A DNA stretch of 64,000 nucleotides from Schistosoma mansoni. Its lineage: Eukaryota; Platyhelminthes; Trematoda; Strigeidida; Schistosomatidae. The stretch is from positions 11,509,852 to 11,573,851 of the forward strand of contig NC_031495.1 of NCBI RefSeq assembly GCF_000237925.1, in the 5' to 3' direction. Within the stretch, counting starts at the first letter, position 1, and every line of letters starts with the position of its first letter. Made by a program: the position numbers and the translations under genes. Shown piece after piece: positions 1 to 9,326 of the stretch. A model generated the notes under the pieces. It did not search any database. It saw only the letters and a list, made by a program, of their open reading frames with translations, and was not told where the DNA came from.

Positions 1-28
1 ATTCAGTTAAACCAAATAAGTTTTTATA

Positions 29-286
29 AGCAAAAAAGAATAGTGACTAGTAGTGGAATCCAGGACGCGCGTTTCGTCCTATTTCGGACTCGTCAGCTGG
101 ATGTACCTGCATCTCAGAGTTGATGTTCACTCTAGGACTAGCCACTATCCATCTTTGCTTATAAAGCTTGTGACTTCAGGCAATATCGAGGCAGTCCGCA
201 CAGGATGCCCATATGCTAACAAGAGACTGATCAATTTCAGTTCTAAATAACAATGGGAAGATACAAATATACAACACCAAGCGAAT
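29..286. mobile_element. Hammerhead SINE, type 1 (Sm-alpha-like), foldback copy
   Basis: Positions 29 to about 142 hold the ribozyme-bearing middle of the SINE on the minus strand. From about 143 to 286 the SINE 3' part runs on the plus strand, so the copy is a foldback (the arms around 30-48 and 147-175 are inverted copies). It is flanked by an imperfect 15-bp duplication at 14-28 and 287-301 with two mismatches. The tRNA-like head is missing. The family is recognised from the hammerhead core and the flanking stem I sequences typical of the Schistosoma satellite/SINE ribozyme. Confidence 0.75.
50..110 (-). ncRNA. Hammerhead ribozyme (type 1 SINE)
   Basis: On the minus strand the conserved core CTGACGAG (89-96) and GAAAC (71-75) are present, with a four-pair stem II. 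Stem III is very short (ACG/CGT) before the GTC cleavage triplet. Stem I pairs CATCCAG with CTGGATTC, and internal bulges on both sides match the schistosome ribozyme. All core positions I can check are canonical, so this copy may be catalytically competent if transcribed. Confidence 0.85.
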
Positions 287-301
287 AAACAAGTTTTTGT
301 A

Positions 302-604
302 CTGACCATTTTTTTGCTTAATTATTTATACTACTTATAAATACGGTTTTCATAGAAAATGAAGTAAAATAAATAGGATTCTTTAATCCATTCAATAAAA
401 TAAAATTTTTAGATTAAATAAATCATAATTAAACAAAGATTGTCAAATGCATAGACATTTGTATCTATGAAAATAGCACTTAATCCTTCAATATGCTGTA
501 AAGTGAACTAACACATTACTATGTACAAATTACATTGCATGTGGAATGTGTGTGGCTAGTTTATTTAACTCTTTATAACCAATAGGCAAAATCTTAATTA
601 TAGA
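302..604. other. No feature recognised
   Basis: AT-rich sequence between two SINEs. I see no coding pattern, repeat or RNA gene. Confidence 0.5.
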
Positions 605-852
605 TCAGAAGGGGTTTTTGTGGATATTTCAGTATTTTCATAGTTGAAATCATGAGTCAATTGAAGCTAGACCACTATCGAAAACCTGAAAGCACTGGAC
701 GGCCGTTTCGTCCTATTGTGAGACTCCTCAGTAGTGCGCATCCACGATCCCGCACTCACGAGATTCGAACCCAGGACCTACCAGTCTCGCGCCAGAGCAC
801 TTAACCACTAGACCACTGAACCGGCATCTGACGTTGTTAATATCTAACTTCA
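605..852 (-). mobile_element. Hammerhead SINE, type 2, near full length
   Basis: Read on the minus strand, this copy has a leader (TTGAAGTTAGATATTAAC) and a tRNA-like head with an A-box-like stretch (about 800-820). It has a B box GGTTCGAATC (about 765-775), then a hammerhead, then the tail ending in CCACAAAAACCCCTTCTGATC. The order leader, tRNA-like head, ribozyme, tail recurs in several copies in this window. Pol III transcription from the internal A and B boxes is expected for such a SINE. This copy is not a foldback, and I found no convincing target-site duplication. Confidence 0.8.
692..739 (-). ncRNA. Hammerhead ribozyme (type 2 SINE)
   Basis: The core CTGAGGAG and GAAAC are intact, and stem II is GTCT/GGAC. 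Stem III is ACG/CGT closed by two bases. Stem I GCACT/AGTGC has one mismatch next to the core (A opposite C). It is a complete ribozyme with slightly weakened stem I. Confidence 0.75.
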
Positions 853-1592
853 ACCAATACACGAAATTGAGCAACCATTCACCAATGTCTTCATTGAGTT
901 GATATCTCCCAACAGACCTGGTTGAACTCCTCTGGTTACTGCTTCTCACTAGAACTTCAAGAAATACTTTGGTTCTGAACTTTACTTCCCAGTCAATTTT
1001 CTTTGATAGATATTTTAAATTTAACTTAAAATAGTCTTTATTATACTGAATATGTTTTGCATCTATGATCCGTTTTTTTTGGAAGAATTTACATGACTTT
1101 CGAGTAGGTGGTACTATGCCTCAGAAACCTCCTTTATCTTAATAATGACTTATTTAAGTACCATTAAACTTTATCGACAATTTTTTATTAAAATTACACG
1201 CCAACTTATCTTCTAAAAAATTGTTCACTGTATCCCAATGTAATTGATTTTCTACGTTTGATGTTTGTACGACTCTTGAAAATATTTTATTTTTTTTACA
1301 AACAGATAAAATGTAAACTTAGCAGAAAAGGTTGGTGAACATGAAGAGGGTATTTCTTCTTTTCACTAATAAATCTATACTTCAATGGATAGAATTTTCT
1401 GAATAACCTCCCCATTTATGATTAGATATTATCAACTAAGCAAAATCAGACCTTTGACTTTACAAAGTATTGAAGAACTCAAATAACAATCTACAATGGG
1501 AGAATAAATAGTACATTAAGAAATTGTCTATGAAATTCCATATCAAAGAAGCTTCTCACACAGTGATTCACAACAAAACGTTTTAAATTTCA
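853..1592. other. No feature recognised
   Basis: AT-rich and non-coding in appearance. No repeat family shared with the rest of the window was seen. Confidence 0.5.
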
Positions 1593-1896
1593 TTACTTAC
1601 GCCTGTTAACCCTCGTGGAGAAGCATAGGCCGCACATCAGCACTATCCATCCAACTTTGTCCTGGGCAATCTTTTCAAGTTCTTTCCAGTTAACATTCAT
1701 CCTTTTCACATTTGCTTCTATTTCCCGGCATAATGTGTTCTTCGACCTTCCTCTTTTCCGTTTTTCTTCAGGATTTCAAGCTAGAGATTGCCTCGTAATG
1801 CAGTTAGATGATTTCCTCAATGTATGTCCTATCCGCTTCCAACGTCTTTTCCTAATTTCCTCTTCAGCTGGAAGCTGGTTTGTCCTCTCCCATAAA
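1593..1896 (-). mobile_element. RTE-type (SR2-like) retrotransposon 3' fragment
   Basis: The minus strand translates, with breaks, to the C-terminal tail of an RTE-clade reverse transcriptase polyprotein: the W-x-G/E-R-T-N-Q-L-P-type segment, [11 protein letters not shown]-like and R-G-R-x-K-N-T-L motifs, then V-G-G-L-C-S. The same tail is seen on the minus strand near 3.6, 16.3 and 38.8 kb and on the plus strand near 49.9 kb. It is a truncated, decayed copy with no catalytic domain. Confidence 0.65.
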
Positions 1897-2208
1897 ATTT
1901 AAATTTCATTAGGAACCTAAAATTTCCCCCAATATTTTGATCACATCTAAGTACTCATTATCAACAAACATAAAATTCGAATTTGTCATGTCCTAAGGTG
2001 TTGACATGCCGTAACAAGCTTTCCTACTTTCCATGAAAAAACTTTACTTTTGATAAAATATCAAATCCATAATGCTGACAAAAAGAGATCAAGAAACATC
2101 TTTTTGGTATATTGACGACCTAATAAACAGAGTTTTCATTCTATATTGGTTTGATTTCAAAAGTGTTTAACTAAAACACATTTAATTCTGTGTCTAAAAT
2201 AAGAATAA
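1897..2208. other. No feature recognised
   Basis: AT-rich spacer with no supported feature. Confidence 0.5.
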
Positions 2209-2394
2209 TGAAATCATATATCAGAAGCAGTTTCGTGGATATTAGTTGAGATCATGAGTCAATTGAAGTGAGATCTTGAATGCACATTGCTGAGGAGTCC
2301 CACAATAGGACGAGACGATCGTCCAGTGCTTCCAGGTTTTTCAATGTGGTCTAGCTTCAATTGACTCATGATCTCAACTATTGAAATCATATAT
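2209..2394. mobile_element. Hammerhead SINE, type 2, foldback with target-site duplication
   Basis: A 13-bp direct repeat TGAAATCATATAT (2209-2221 and 2382-2394) bounds the element. Inside, the SINE 3' end lies on the minus strand (2222-2268). It is followed by ribozyme and tail on the plus strand (about 2270-2381). Two 26-bp arms, 2243-2268 and 2355-2380, are exact inverted copies. One duplication surrounding both halves means the foldback was created in a single insertion. Confidence 0.85.
2282..2329 (+). ncRNA. Hammerhead ribozyme, mutated core
   Basis: CTGAGGAG and the GTCC/GGAC stem II are kept, but the conserved GAAAC reads GAGAC (2312-2316). Loss of this core A is expected to cripple cleavage. 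Confidence 0.7.
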
Positions 2395-2580
2395 GTTTGA
2401 TACAAATATCTAAAAAGATAACAAAGCTTTGGCTTGTTGATAATTAAATTTTGTTGGTTATGATGACAGAAATTTTCGTGTTGTATCTACATCAATAGAA
2501 TCTTGATAAGTCACAACTATTGTATTTTATTTACAGTTTATGTAAACACTATGTCTTTTTAAATAAATAATATATATTAG

Positions 2581-2707
2581 TAATATCCCAATGAGTAGAG
2601 AAATTAGATTTTCTGACCAAATTTGGTTATTTATTTTCTGAAGAAGTAGCTTACATTGTGTCACGAAACGTCAGAAAATCTAATTTTTCTACTTATCAGG
2701 ATATTAA
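2581..2707. repeat. Hairpin repeat with hammerhead-like motif, probably Penelope-like
   Basis: Two 23-bp near-perfect arms (2595-2617 and 2670-2692) extend outward with some mismatches to 2581 and 2707. Between them CTGAAGA (about 2638-2644) is followed by CGAAACGTC (about 2663-2671), the spacing of a hammerhead core with almost no stem III. Penelope-like elements are known to carry such minimal hammerheads. The pairing next to the core is poor by hand, so the ribozyme call is tentative. Confidence 0.45.
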
Positions 2708-3171
2708 AAATGTTTTATTTATTTATAACAATCCAGCCGATGCTCAATTTACTCAAAATTATCAAATCAAAACTTGGTAATGATGCCTACTATGTCTCTT
2801 TTCTTCTCACATTATAAACGAGGAAAGTCATCTTTGTTGATGAACTAACAATCAAGTTTTAGGTGAAATAAAACTGTCTTATTAGTTTAAACTAAAAGCC
2901 ATATTCACGTCAAAGTATATACCCTATGAGATTTGAACTGTGTAAAAAAATTAGAGACTCGTTAAACTAGTAATCTGTGAAAATGTCAACGATGTTTACC
3001 TGATTTCTTTATGAAGATTTTGCAGATGTTAGGTTCTCTCAAGTTTTCGTCATTTTTCTTGTTAGTATCTTCAGTATATACTTTAAAAAGGAATGAATTA
3101 TTAAAATTTTCCCACAGTTGACGCGTGTACATCCTGATGATGTTGGCTAGAAAGACAATGAAAACTTCAAA
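2708..3171. other. No feature recognised
   Basis: AT-rich; nothing supported. The open stretch on the minus strand near 2986-3231 runs into a SINE fragment and lacks coding character. Confidence 0.5.
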
Positions 3172-3236
3172 ATGAAACGGCCGTCCACTGCTTCTAAGTT
3201 TTAAATAGTGGTCTATCACTGATCCATTCATGAAAC
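3172..3236 (+). mobile_element. Type 2 SINE fragment
   Basis: Starts at the GAAAC of the ribozyme and continues through the CCAGTGC-type stem I strand into the tail (TAGTGGTCTATCACTGA). The 5' half and the extreme 3' end are missing. Confidence 0.6.
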
Positions 3237-3522
3237 CAAAATAAGTAATTATTCAACTGTTTATAATTTTCTTTCTATTAAATATAAATGTTTACATTGT
3301 TCAAGAACAGTTATAAGTGAATTCACAAATGAATAACAATGATGAATAATAACAAATTTGAGATCTATTACATAATTATTAAATACAGATTTGAATTTCT
3401 ATCAAGCAAATATTCTATATTATCTGATTAATATCTATGGAGATTCTTATATTCATCAATTCAATCTTGTTATCATTATTATTATTTTGATAACTTTAAT
3501 GAATATAGATCTTTTAATTTCT

Positions 3523-3716
3523 TACTTACCTACGCCTGTTACCCCCAATGGAGCATAGGCCGCCGACCAGCATTCTCCAACCCACTCCGTCCTGGGCCTT
3601 CCTTTTTAGTTCTATCCGATTTTTTTTTTCATTTTTCTCATGTCTGTATCCATTTTTCGGCGTAATATGTTCTTTGGTTTTCCTCTTCTCCTTTGACCTT
3701 CAGGATTTCAGAAGGA
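3523..3716 (-). mobile_element. RTE-type (SR2-like) 3' fragment
   Basis: The last part of the RTE open reading frame and its 3' end in minus orientation. It begins on the plus strand with the same ACGCCTGTTACCCCC segment found at 16.1 kb. Decayed by frameshifts. Confidence 0.65.
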
Positions 3717-4067
3717 ACTGAAAACCGAGTTTCTTCCTAATTACTACAATATAAAAAAGAAAACATTTTTCCTTTATAAAAATTTATTTTAACTAACTAG
3801 ATTAAACATTGAATGTAGGCTGACTCATTTGTAACTGATTCAAAAATATGTAGAAAAAAAATTTTTTTCTTTTTAAAAGTTAATTAGTCATTTGTTAATC
3901 ACATAGTAACATAACTGAAAGATTGTTTTATTTTTTTTTGTTTTTTTGGTTCTGTTCATTAGCTGTTTTCTGTTTTCTAGATATTTTTGTTTTAATTAAA
4001 CAATTCATTATTAGCTTAGTTAATTAAATTGTTAATTAATTTTGCATCATTAACAGGGAAAATAAAC
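3717..4067. other. No feature recognised
   Basis: Homopolymer-rich AT sequence with runs of T and A; nothing supported. Confidence 0.5.
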
Positions 4068-4284
4068 AATCTTAGTTCATTCATTTAGTATTGTTTGTTT
4101 GAATCTTCCTACCGATGTGTTAGGACTGCAACTGGTCAGTCTCTAATTGGCATATGTGCATACTGTGCGTATTGCCTCAATATAGCCTTAATTCACAAGT
4201 ATTATAAGCAAAGATAGATAGTGGCTAGCAGTGGAATCCAGGACGTTATCCACTATCCATCTTTGCTTATAATCTTAGCTCATT
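4068..4284. mobile_element. Type 1 SINE, short foldback with target-site duplication
   Basis: Duplications AATCTTAGTTCATT (4068-4081) and AATCTTAGCTCATT (4271-4284) differ at one base. The SINE 3' part lies on the minus strand (4082 to about 4245) and is joined to a short inverted segment. The 21-bp arms 4204-4224 and 4250-4270 differ at one site. The copy stops at the stem I sequence, so no ribozyme core is present. Confidence 0.8.
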
Positions 4285-4455
4285 TTTAAAAAAAAATAAA
4301 ATACAGTAGTCAGAACTTGTTCACCTGTATATATTTCGTTTATAATATGATAATTACATATTCGATTTATATTATGTTTTGTGTTTTACCTTCAAAATGT
4401 TTCATTTAAAAAAAAAAGTCAAATGTGAAGAAACTACACAAGGAAACATTGAAAA

Positions 4456-4736
4456 TTCTTTTGGTATTATTTGTTTGAATCTTCCCACTGACTTTTAGGA
4501 CTGAAATTGATCAGTCTCTTATTGGTGTATATGCATGCTGTGCGTATTGCCTCGATATAGTCTTAATTCACAGCATTATAATCAAAGATGGATAGTAGCT
4601 AGCACAAGCAAGTGGCTATCAGGACTCAGTAGCTAAGTGGATAACGCGATGGCGTTTGAAGCGAAAGGTACTGGGTTCGAATCCCAGAGTGAACATCAAC
4701 TGTGAGACACAGGTATATCTAGCTGACGAGTCCTGA
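4456..4736. mobile_element. Type 1 SINE, inverted copy with tRNA-like head
   Basis: The 3' half lies on the minus strand (about 4456-4595) and is joined to the 5' half on the plus strand (about 4605-4736). The plus half contains a tRNA-like head: an A-box-like TAGCTAAGTGGATAACGC (4631-4648) and a B box GGTTCGAATCC (4674-4684). It breaks off inside the ribozyme just after CTGACGAGTCC. The middle of the element is absent, so the halves do not overlap. I could not define a target-site duplication. Confidence 0.7.
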
Positions 4737-5561
4737 ATATATTGTAGTGAAGGATAACACAGATGAGGACAATCAATTATGTATTATAGCACAAAGTACA
4801 AAGTTGTTTGATAAAATAGAAAAGCCATACTCTGATATACCATTTACAAAATGTTCATTAATTGTCTCACGCTTCATTGTTCCTGGATTTCCACATCAAC
4901 TGTTTTCTGTTTCTGTTCTTCCCTTTCTCGATTTTCTTAATCTTCTCCTGCCAGATATTATATTCTTCACTCACGATATATACTCCTTATGTCACTATAA
5001 GTAGCCCAAACCACAATATGACTGTATAATTCATGTGTTCATTCATGTATAGAAAGAACTATTCAATTTTATATTGTAAAAATCATTAAATACATATCTC
5101 TAAGTGATAATTGTAACTATAAACAAAAAGCCATTACAGAATCGTATAGAACTAACAGAGTCTAAAACACTTTGTTTCTTATCATTATCAAACTTATTAG
5201 CCTCATAGCAGATTAGATCAAAGATCTATTATTATTTCATTAATTATAATATTATTATTCAATCACGATCGATACTTTCACTTGTATTATAATAGGATCT
5301 TATAGGAACTCCCTTTAACTGAACAATCTCCTGTGATTCTTTATTGAAAATGTATACAAATTTTGTATACATTGTTTACTTATTATTAAGAAAATATTGA
5401 TAAATTAGTTTATAAAGTTGAATTTTAATGGTAGCTGTTCAATTCTCTAAATGATCTGATGATACAAGTATTCTGTCCAAGATATTTTTGAATATTCTAC
5501 AATCTGGTGAATATAATCCTCAGAGTAGAAGAATATTGAAAGTATTCCGAGAACGATCATC
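4737..5561. other. No feature recognised
   Basis: AT-rich non-coding sequence. An 85-codon open stretch at 4747-5004 has no recognisable family and no promoter or splice context, so I do not call it a gene. Confidence 0.45.
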
Positions 5562-6402
5562 ATTATTATCATTAGCTTTATTCAATATCATATCTTTGGT
5601 ATAATATAGAAGTCTCAGCATAAAGTATTTCAACAAGTTTCCGTTTATTACTTCTTGGTCGATTCTGACGATACGTATCGAGTATTCGCCAGTTAGATGT
5701 TAGTAGTTCAGGAATCGACATCTAATTAACGTATATTCTTTCCGATGCATTGTAGTGCCGCGATTCGTTAATCGTTCGTTTCGATAACCGATGTAATTTT
5801 AATCTTAACGGCGCGTAAAATCAGAAGACAAAGGATAGCAGCAACTACAGTTTATTGTCGAATAACTCAGGTCAGAAAGTTAGCGACACCTGAGCGAATA
5901 ATAACGAGCGAGTGAACAGGCGAATAAGCGAAGGAAGTGAACGAGGCGGAAATGACATGCAGTGGAGATGGCTGGGAAGCCAACTCGATTTAAGCAAGCG
6001 TTAATCAACATTTATAGTCGGACAAAAATGAGTGACAGACGTATAATGAATAAGATACGAAGTGTACACATATATGCTCATATAAAAGTATAGCCAAGGT
6101 TAATAGGCGAATAATGAACAAGATCAAAATATGACTCATAATGGATAGGCGAATTGGCTTGGCCAGTAGCTAGGATAAAGTATATGGGCTTAACAAATAA
6201 ACTGATACTACAGCATATTGCCTATCAGCAACCACGATATCTCTGATTGGGCCTTTGTAACTTATACAACGAATGGTTGTACACTTTTCAGAAACTCACC
6301 TGAATAGGTTATGCTATTAATAGCCATGATGATATATCAATACAAAGAAAATTAGATAACTTGTTGAAATATCTAGATAGCAGGAACAGGTAGCCCAGAT
6401 GC
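5562..6402 (+). repeat. Interspersed repeat (unknown class), split by a solo LTR
   Basis: Positions 5562-5750 and 6213-6402 together match 48465-48830 at moderate identity, ending in the same GGCAGGAACAGGTAGCCCAG. The two halves here are separated by a solo LTR. I do not recognise a coding domain. It could be the untranslated end of a retroelement or a non-autonomous transposon. Confidence 0.6.
5751..6212 (+). mobile_element. Solo LTR of a gypsy-type element
   Basis: Begins TGTAGTG and ends ACTACA, has a four-base target duplication GCAT (5747-5750 and 6213-6216), and is about 462 bp long. It is related along its length to the left LTR at 30666-31111. The repeat copy at 48.5 kb lacks this insertion and so shows the empty site. 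No internal region is present, consistent with LTR-LTR recombination. Confidence 0.8.
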
Positions 6403-6777
6403 TAAAGTCTTATTCTCAATACTAAATTGATATAAAAAAACTACTCTCCAAGAGAAAAAACAAAAAAAGCATCCATTGTATCTAGAATTATCACCTACAA
6501 TAAATTAATCCAGCTAAATATCGTTGAACTAAACAAAAGATGGATTGACAAAAAGTAACTTATTTATTAGGTAAACCAGTTAAATGATTCATAGGATTAC
6601 TACAGTTTATGCTAATAGTCAGCTTGATTTGATTTTAGAAATACTTAGGAAAAAGACTATACCATTATTGATTGACATTAGTGTGTGCAATATTTTTGTT
6701 TTAACATTTTACATCTATGTTACAAAAAGAAAAAAAAGTTTCAAAAGTAATTAAGTATTACTTTTTTATTCATAAAG
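6403..6777. other. No feature recognised
   Basis: AT-rich spacer; nothing supported. Confidence 0.5.
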
Positions 6778-6922
6778 TATATTCTTTTAATATCAGAAGG
6801 GGTTTTGTGGATAGTATAGTAATTTTAGTAGTTGATATCATGAATCAATTGAAGATAGACCACCACCGCTCGCGAGACTGATAGGTCCTGAGTTCGAATC
6901 TTCGCGAGGCAGGATCGTGGAT

Positions 6923-6970
6923 GTGCATTGCCGAGGAGTCCTATAATATGATGAAACAGCCGTCCAGTGT
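6923..6970 (+). ncRNA. Hammerhead ribozyme, decayed
   Basis: The core CTGA reads CCGA and stem II is broken (GTCC opposite TGAT). GAAAC is kept. Probably inactive. Confidence 0.65.
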
Positions 6971-6997
6971 TTCCAGGTTTTCCATGGTGGTCTAGCT

Positions 6998-7630
6998 TAT
7001 AGTGACATTTATGTCTAGTGATTTTTTGTAACAACAAATTAAAGGTCACATATTTTTCCTAGTTGTCACACTTTATATGTAACCATACTTATATTCGATA
7101 TCTATTGTTTTTCTGTATCAATGGTAAAGAAACGAATACTTTTGTTTGGTTAATTATAACACGACTTCACTACAGCGCTTCTTAAAATATAAACGTTGTA
7201 TCCGCCGTCTATTCTTCTGCTTTAACGGCCACGGCCTTTGATTGAAGACTATAATAGTATTATAACATCCTTTTAGACCATTCCACACTACGTTGGTGTT
7301 TTGACCCGGATCATTACTGAATAATACTACTGGATCTAATCTTCTCCATTTTGCTGTTGGTGCCATCACGTGCAGAGGAATCTTTGTTAACCAAGTGAAC
7401 TTATTTGTGGTTGTTATCTCAGAAAGCAGCTTACAAGTAACATTCATTTCATAACACTGTTACCATTTTGTTGCTCAATATACCTTTTTATAATTTAACT
7501 GTAATTTGTTACCTTTTGCGTTAATCATAGACACACGCTTAGGTTCGTAGTGTTAATTCTTTTGGTATATTGTTGGTAACGTTGCGTATTGTTATATTTT
7601 AACTAAGCTCTTTTGCTGAGGTCCACCACA
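6998..7630 (+). repeat. 5' LTR
   Basis: 633 bp, starting TATAGTGACA and ending CCACCACA. An alternative boundary one base to the right would give a 5-bp duplication AGCTT. The ends are not the usual TG...CA at the left side. The 97-codon open stretch on its minus strand is fortuitous and is repeated in the 3' LTR. Confidence 0.9.
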
Positions 7631-7634
7631 AATC

Positions 7635-7644
7635 TGGTGAGCCC
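7635..7644 (+). promoter_or_regulatory. Candidate primer binding site
   Basis: TGGTGAGCCC begins four bases after the 5' LTR. TGG is the expected complement of tRNA CCA. The decamer resembles the complement of a tRNA-Trp 3' end with one difference, as used by CsRn1-type elements, but I could not verify the tRNA. Confidence 0.5.
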
Positions 7645-7739
7645 TTATATTTCTCTTTGGAACTGTAATTTTGAGTTCACTTATAAACATTACGGCGCTG
7701 ATTTTTCTCTTGGTAGTGATTATTTTTTGTATATTTGTA

Positions 7740-9326
7740 ATGTTTTCATCCGAGTCGGAAGGCATTAGCCAGGACAACGACCGAACAGAGTTACACGCTT
7801 TAAACGTAATAAATGTACCTCCATTCAGTAGAATAAACCCTCGTATATGGTTTGCACAGGTGGAAGTGCAGTTTCAGCGTCGTAACATTCGTTCACAACA
7901 ATCGAAATACTCCTTTGTGCTTGGAATTCTACCGACTGAGGTAGCATCTGAGGTATCAGACCTCATAGACAACGTCCCTGTATCAAATGCCTACGACCAG
8001 TTGAAGCAGGCTATTATTCAACGTACCTCACTCTCGGATGAAAAGAAGCTACAACAATTGCTACATGAGTGCGAGCCAGGTGACAAGTCACCCTCCCAAT
8101 TATTACGCCACATGAGGCAGTTGGCTGAACCTTTTAAGGTTGGTGATATTTTTCTGAGAGAAATTTGGCTACAACGTTTACCAACAGTAGTCCGGCAAAT
8201 TCTCTGCGCTTCTAACCAATCTTTAGATTTAGAGGTTCTAGCTAGCATGGCTGACAGAGTTTTAGAAGTAACACCAGGCACAACACCCTACGTGCAGGCG
8301 ATATCACAAACTTCGAGTGACACTAAAACTCCGAACATAGCTTCCTTAACAGCTGAATTAAGTGACTTACGTACACAGCACGCACGCACTGTTGCCAGTC
8401 TTGAAAACAAGCTAGATACATTACAATCAATTATTTCCAATCTCACATCTCGAAAGTCTCGCTCTAGTTTTCAGGGGACCAAGAACCGAGATAACTCAAG
8501 AACAAAGAAAAATGATGACATCTGTTGGTACCATAGAAAATATGGTGACAAAGCTAGGAAGTGTGTTACGTCCTGTAAATTTTTCAGGTCATTTTCGTCG
8601 CCAAAAGATGTCAACCAGGCAGTAGTACCGACAAATGTTACAGGTCATGCTACTAGTCACCTTTTCCACGTTCTCGACAACACTTCTGGCTACAAATTCT
8701 TATTAGACACTGGAGCCGAAGTCAGTGTTATCCCAGTTACGCTAGCCAAGAAACCTATTTCTAAATGTGGAAAATATTCATTGAGAACAGCTAATAAAAC
8801 TGAAATAAAAACATTTGGAGAACAACTCTTGACATTAGATTTGGGAATTAGACGTCGACTAAACTGGGTGTTTATTATTGCTGATGTCCGTCACCCTATA
8901 TTAGGTGCAGACTTTTTAAGCTCCTATAACTTATTAGTCGATGTTAAAAAACGAAAACTTATCGATTCGTGCACAAAACTCCAAGTTCATGGAATTCAAT
9001 CACACTATCATATACATAGTATTAAAATCAACACTCAAGTAAACGACATATTCGCCAATATTTTATCTAAATTTCCAAAGTTAACGAAACCAGATTACAG
9101 CGAAAACACCATCCAGCATTCTGTGGTGCATCGAATTATCACCAAAAACCAACCAGTTTCGGCACGTCCTCGTCGTCTACCACCGGACAAGCTTGCAGTT
9201 GCAAAAGCCGAATTTGAGCACATGATGCGACTTGGAATAATACGTCCGTCGAGTAGCTCCTGGGCATCCCCACTCCACATGGTACCTAAGCGGGATCAGG
9301 ATTGGCGACCTTGTGGTGATTATTGA
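7740..9326 (+). CDS. gag-pol part 1: Gag, protease, start of reverse transcriptase (ends at premature TGA)
   Basis: Retrotransposon polyprotein that would form the capsid, process itself and begin reverse transcription. The frame is open from 7671, but the first 23 codons are a hydrophobic stretch unlike Gag, so I prefer the ATG at 7740. Gag: an R-I-N-P-R-I-W-F-A-Q-V-E segment near residue 30, then a coiled region. Then comes a Cys-His-Cys-Cys finger (CWYHRKYGDKARKC...C) at about residues 260-280. Protease: LLDTGAEVSVIP at about residues 320-331, the aspartyl DTGA signature. The reverse transcriptase N-terminus follows, and the stop falls in the conserved W-R-P-C-G-D-Y region. The frame continues open on the other side of the stop, so this is a nonsense mutation and not a Gag/Pol boundary. 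Confidence 0.9.
   Translation: MFSSESEGISQDNDRTELHALNVINVPPFSRINPRIWFAQVEVQFQRRNIRSQQSKYSFVLGILPTEVASEVSDLIDNVPVSNAYDQLKQAIIQRTSLSDEKKLQQLLHECEPGDKSPSQLLRHMRQLAEPFKVGDIFLREIWLQRLPTVVRQILCASNQSLDLEVLASMADRVLEVTPGTTPYVQAISQTSSDTKTPNIASLTAELSDLRTQHARTVASLENKLDTLQSIISNLTSRKSRSSFQGTKNRDNSRTKKNDDICWYHRKYGDKARKCVTSCKFFRSFSSPKDVNQAVVPTNVTGHATSHLFHVLDNTSGYKFLLDTGAEVSVIPVTLAKKPISKCGKYSLRTANKTEIKTFGEQLLTLDLGIRRRLNWVFIIADVRHPILGADFLSSYNLLVDVKKRKLIDSCTKLQVHGIQSHYHIHSIKINTQVNDIFANILSKFPKLTKPDYSENTIQHSVVHRIITKNQPVSARPRRLPPDKLAVAKAEFEHMMRLGIIRPSSSSWASPLHMVPKRDQDWRPCGDY

Noticed and set aside
7154-7447. 97-codon minus-strand open frame in the LTR
   Set aside because: Present twice because the LTR is present twice; no motif and no promoter context.
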